This document shows positions 62,864-64,000 of a stretch of DNA of 64,000 bases, in pieces. The notes under the pieces are model-generated. The model was not told where the DNA came from, did no database searches, and was given only the letters and a program-made list of their open reading frames with translations. This DNA is from Longimycelium tulufanense (GTDB taxonomy: Bacteria > Actinomycetota > Actinomycetes > Mycobacteriales > Pseudonocardiaceae), in assembly GCF_014645795.1 (NCBI RefSeq), contig NZ_BMMK01000027.1, positions 1 through 64,000 of the forward strand. Direction: 5' to 3'. Every line of letters begins with the position of its first letter. The stretch's first letter is position 1. Both the position numbers and the translations under genes were made by a program.

Positions 62864-64000
62864 ATGATCAACCTTGAGGTCCCGAAGAAGTTCGCGGCAC
62901 TGGTGAACCAGGCCCAGCAGGTGGCGAACGAGGTCTTCCGGCCCAACTCGCGCAAGTACGACCGCGACGAGCACACCTATCCCAAGGAACTGGACATGCT
63001 GGCCGCCCTGCTGGACGGCATGAACGCCTCCGGCGAGGGTGGGCACGGGGCCAGCGGCGTGCGGCGCAAGAAGGACGACGGCGAGGGCGTTCGCAACGGT
63101 GCCAACCTCTCGACCGTGCTCGGTACGATCGAGCTGTGCTGGGGCGACGTCGGACTGTTGCTCTCGATTCCCCGGCAGGGCCTGGGGAACGCGGCCATCG
63201 CCTCCGTCGCCAACGACGAGCAGCTGGCCCGCTTCAAGGACGTGTGGGCGTCGATGGCAATCACCGAGCCCGGTTGCGGCTCGGACTCGGCGGCCATCCG
63301 CACCACCGCGGTCCTGGACGGGGAGCACTACGTCCTCAACGGCGAGAAGATCTTCGTCACCGCGGGGGAGCGGTCCGACGCAGTGGTGGTGTGGGCGTCA
63401 CTGGACCGCAGCAAGGGGCGCGCCGCCATCAAGTCGTTCGTGGTGGAGAAGGGCACGCCCGGCCTGGAAGTGGTGCGGGTCGAGGACAAGCTCGGCATCC
63501 GCGCCTCCGACACCGCCACGCTGCGGCTGGACAACTGCCGCGTGCCCAAGGAAAACCTTTTGGGCAGCCCGGAAATCGACGTGGAGCGCGGTTTCGCGGG
63601 CGTCATGCAGACCTTCGACAACACCCGGCCGCTGGTGGCCGCCATGGCCGTCGGGGTGGCCCGGGCCGCCCTGGAGACCGCCCGGGAGCTGCTCGCCAAG
63701 GCCGGCGTCGAGGTGGACTACGACCGGCCCGCCAACACCCAGCATGCCGCGGCTGCGGCGTTCCTGGCAGCCGAGGCCGACTACGAGGCGGCCTACCTGC
63801 TGACGCTGCAGGCGGCCTGGATGGCCGACAACAGCAAGCCGAACTCGCTGCAGGCGTCGATGTCCAAGGCCAAGGCCGGCCGGACAGCCACCGAGGTCAC
63901 GCTGAAGTGCGTGGAGCTGTGCGGCGCCCTCGGCTACACCGAGCACGAGCTGTTGGAGAAATGGAGCCGGGACGCGAAGATTCTGGACATCTTCGAGGGC
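62864..64000 (+). CDS. acyl-CoA dehydrogenase (cut by window end)
   Basis: An open frame from the ATG at 62864 (GGGAG upstream) runs to the last base without a stop, giving 379 residues so far. It has the acyl-CoA dehydrogenase motifs MAITEPGCGSDSAAIR (flavin-binding loop), VLNGEKIFVTAGER, KLGIRASDTATLRLDNCRV and a C-terminal CVELCGALGYTEHELLEKW. Only a few tens of residues should be missing. It follows the first dehydrogenase by 31 bp and the two may act as a heterotetramer, as reported for several actinobacterial FadE pairs. Confidence 0.88.
   Translation, partial: MINLEVPKKFAALVNQAQQVANEVFRPNSRKYDRDEHTYPKELDMLAALLDGMNASGEGGHGASGVRRKKDDGEGVRNGANLSTVLGTIELCWGDVGLLLSIPRQGLGNAAIASVANDEQLARFKDVWASMAITEPGCGSDSAAIRTTAVLDGEHYVLNGEKIFVTAGERSDAVVVWASLDRSKGRAAIKSFVVEKGTPGLEVVRVEDKLGIRASDTATLRLDNCRVPKENLLGSPEIDVERGFAGVMQTFDNTRPLVAAMAVGVARAALETARELLAKAGVEVDYDRPANTQHAAAAAFLAAEADYEAAYLLTLQAAWMADNSKPNSLQASMSKAKAGRTATEVTLKCVELCGALGYTEHELLEKWSRDAKILDIFEG

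Noticed and set aside
61453-62976. A 507-residue minus-strand open frame
   Set aside because: Antisense to the first acyl-CoA dehydrogenase. No motifs.

Overview
This looks like chromosome of a GC-rich filamentous actinomycete, most likely of the order Pseudonocardiales. That placement is an inference from three things: strong G/C preference at third codon positions, frequent GTG starts and GTGA/ATGA overlaps, and familiar actinobacterial gene neighbourhoods (tatA-tatC-diacylglycerol kinase-HelY-type helicase, ohrR-ohr, fabG-inhA, ECF sigma factor with zinc anti-sigma factor, polX, and a two-gene acyl-CoA dehydrogenase unit). I saw no tRNA, rRNA, CRISPR array, transposase or phage gene.

Layout. 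0-6.3 kb: Tat translocase, lipid kinase, helicase and a DUF4333 protein. 6.4-7.6 kb: a broken Eis-type acetyltransferase. 7.8-8.2 kb: a DoxX-like protein. 8.9-15.1 kb: a four-gene biosynthetic operon with an adenylation-carrier-thioesterase (A-T-TE) arylpyruvate condensing enzyme, an SDR reductase, a SnoaL/NTF2 domain fused to an O-methyltransferase, and a second O-methyltransferase. The set resembles terphenylquinone/p-terphenyl pathways. 15.1-18 kb: a broken short Cys-containing peptide gene, a Baeyer-Villiger-type flavin monooxygenase behind a perfect palindrome, and ohrR-ohr. 18.3-27.4 kb: mgtE, tetR-P450 behind a 31-bp palindrome, an MHS-family transporter, a secreted transglycosylase, fabG-inhA and DUF488. 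27.7-31.2 kb (minus strand): a small membrane peptide, a frameshifted VOC-O-methyltransferase fusion, a frameshifted unknown gene and a FemAB/GNAT-like protein. 31.4-39 kb: lipoamide dehydrogenase, RtcB plus archease, DUF4328 and a large catalase.

39.4-42.9 kb: a compact minimal type II polyketide synthase operon (small basic ORF, KS-alpha, chain length factor, ACP, aromatase/cyclase) with no tailoring genes beside it. 43.3-50.1 kb: a secreted hexosaminidase, an Fpg/Nei glycosylase divergent from PolX, CapA, a BON-methyltransferase fusion and a Tat-exported GH25 lysozyme. 50.5-58.1 kb: an ECF sigma/anti-sigma pair divergent from a run of envelope genes (lipoprotein, DUF4142, two DUF1996 paralogues, a di-heme membrane protein fused to a ferredoxin, and a ferredoxin reductase). 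A TGAACC-N16-CGTACC promoter candidate lies in front of that run. 58.3-61.2 kb: a large ATP-binding LuxR regulator. 61.5 kb to the end: two acyl-CoA dehydrogenases, the second cut by the window edge.

The strongest candidates for something new are the 8.9-15.1 kb operon with its dehydratase-like/O-methyltransferase fusion, the isolated type II PKS, and the sigma-linked envelope redox locus. Three genes and one short peptide gene carry single-base lesions. Whether these are real decay or assembly errors can only be settled from reads.
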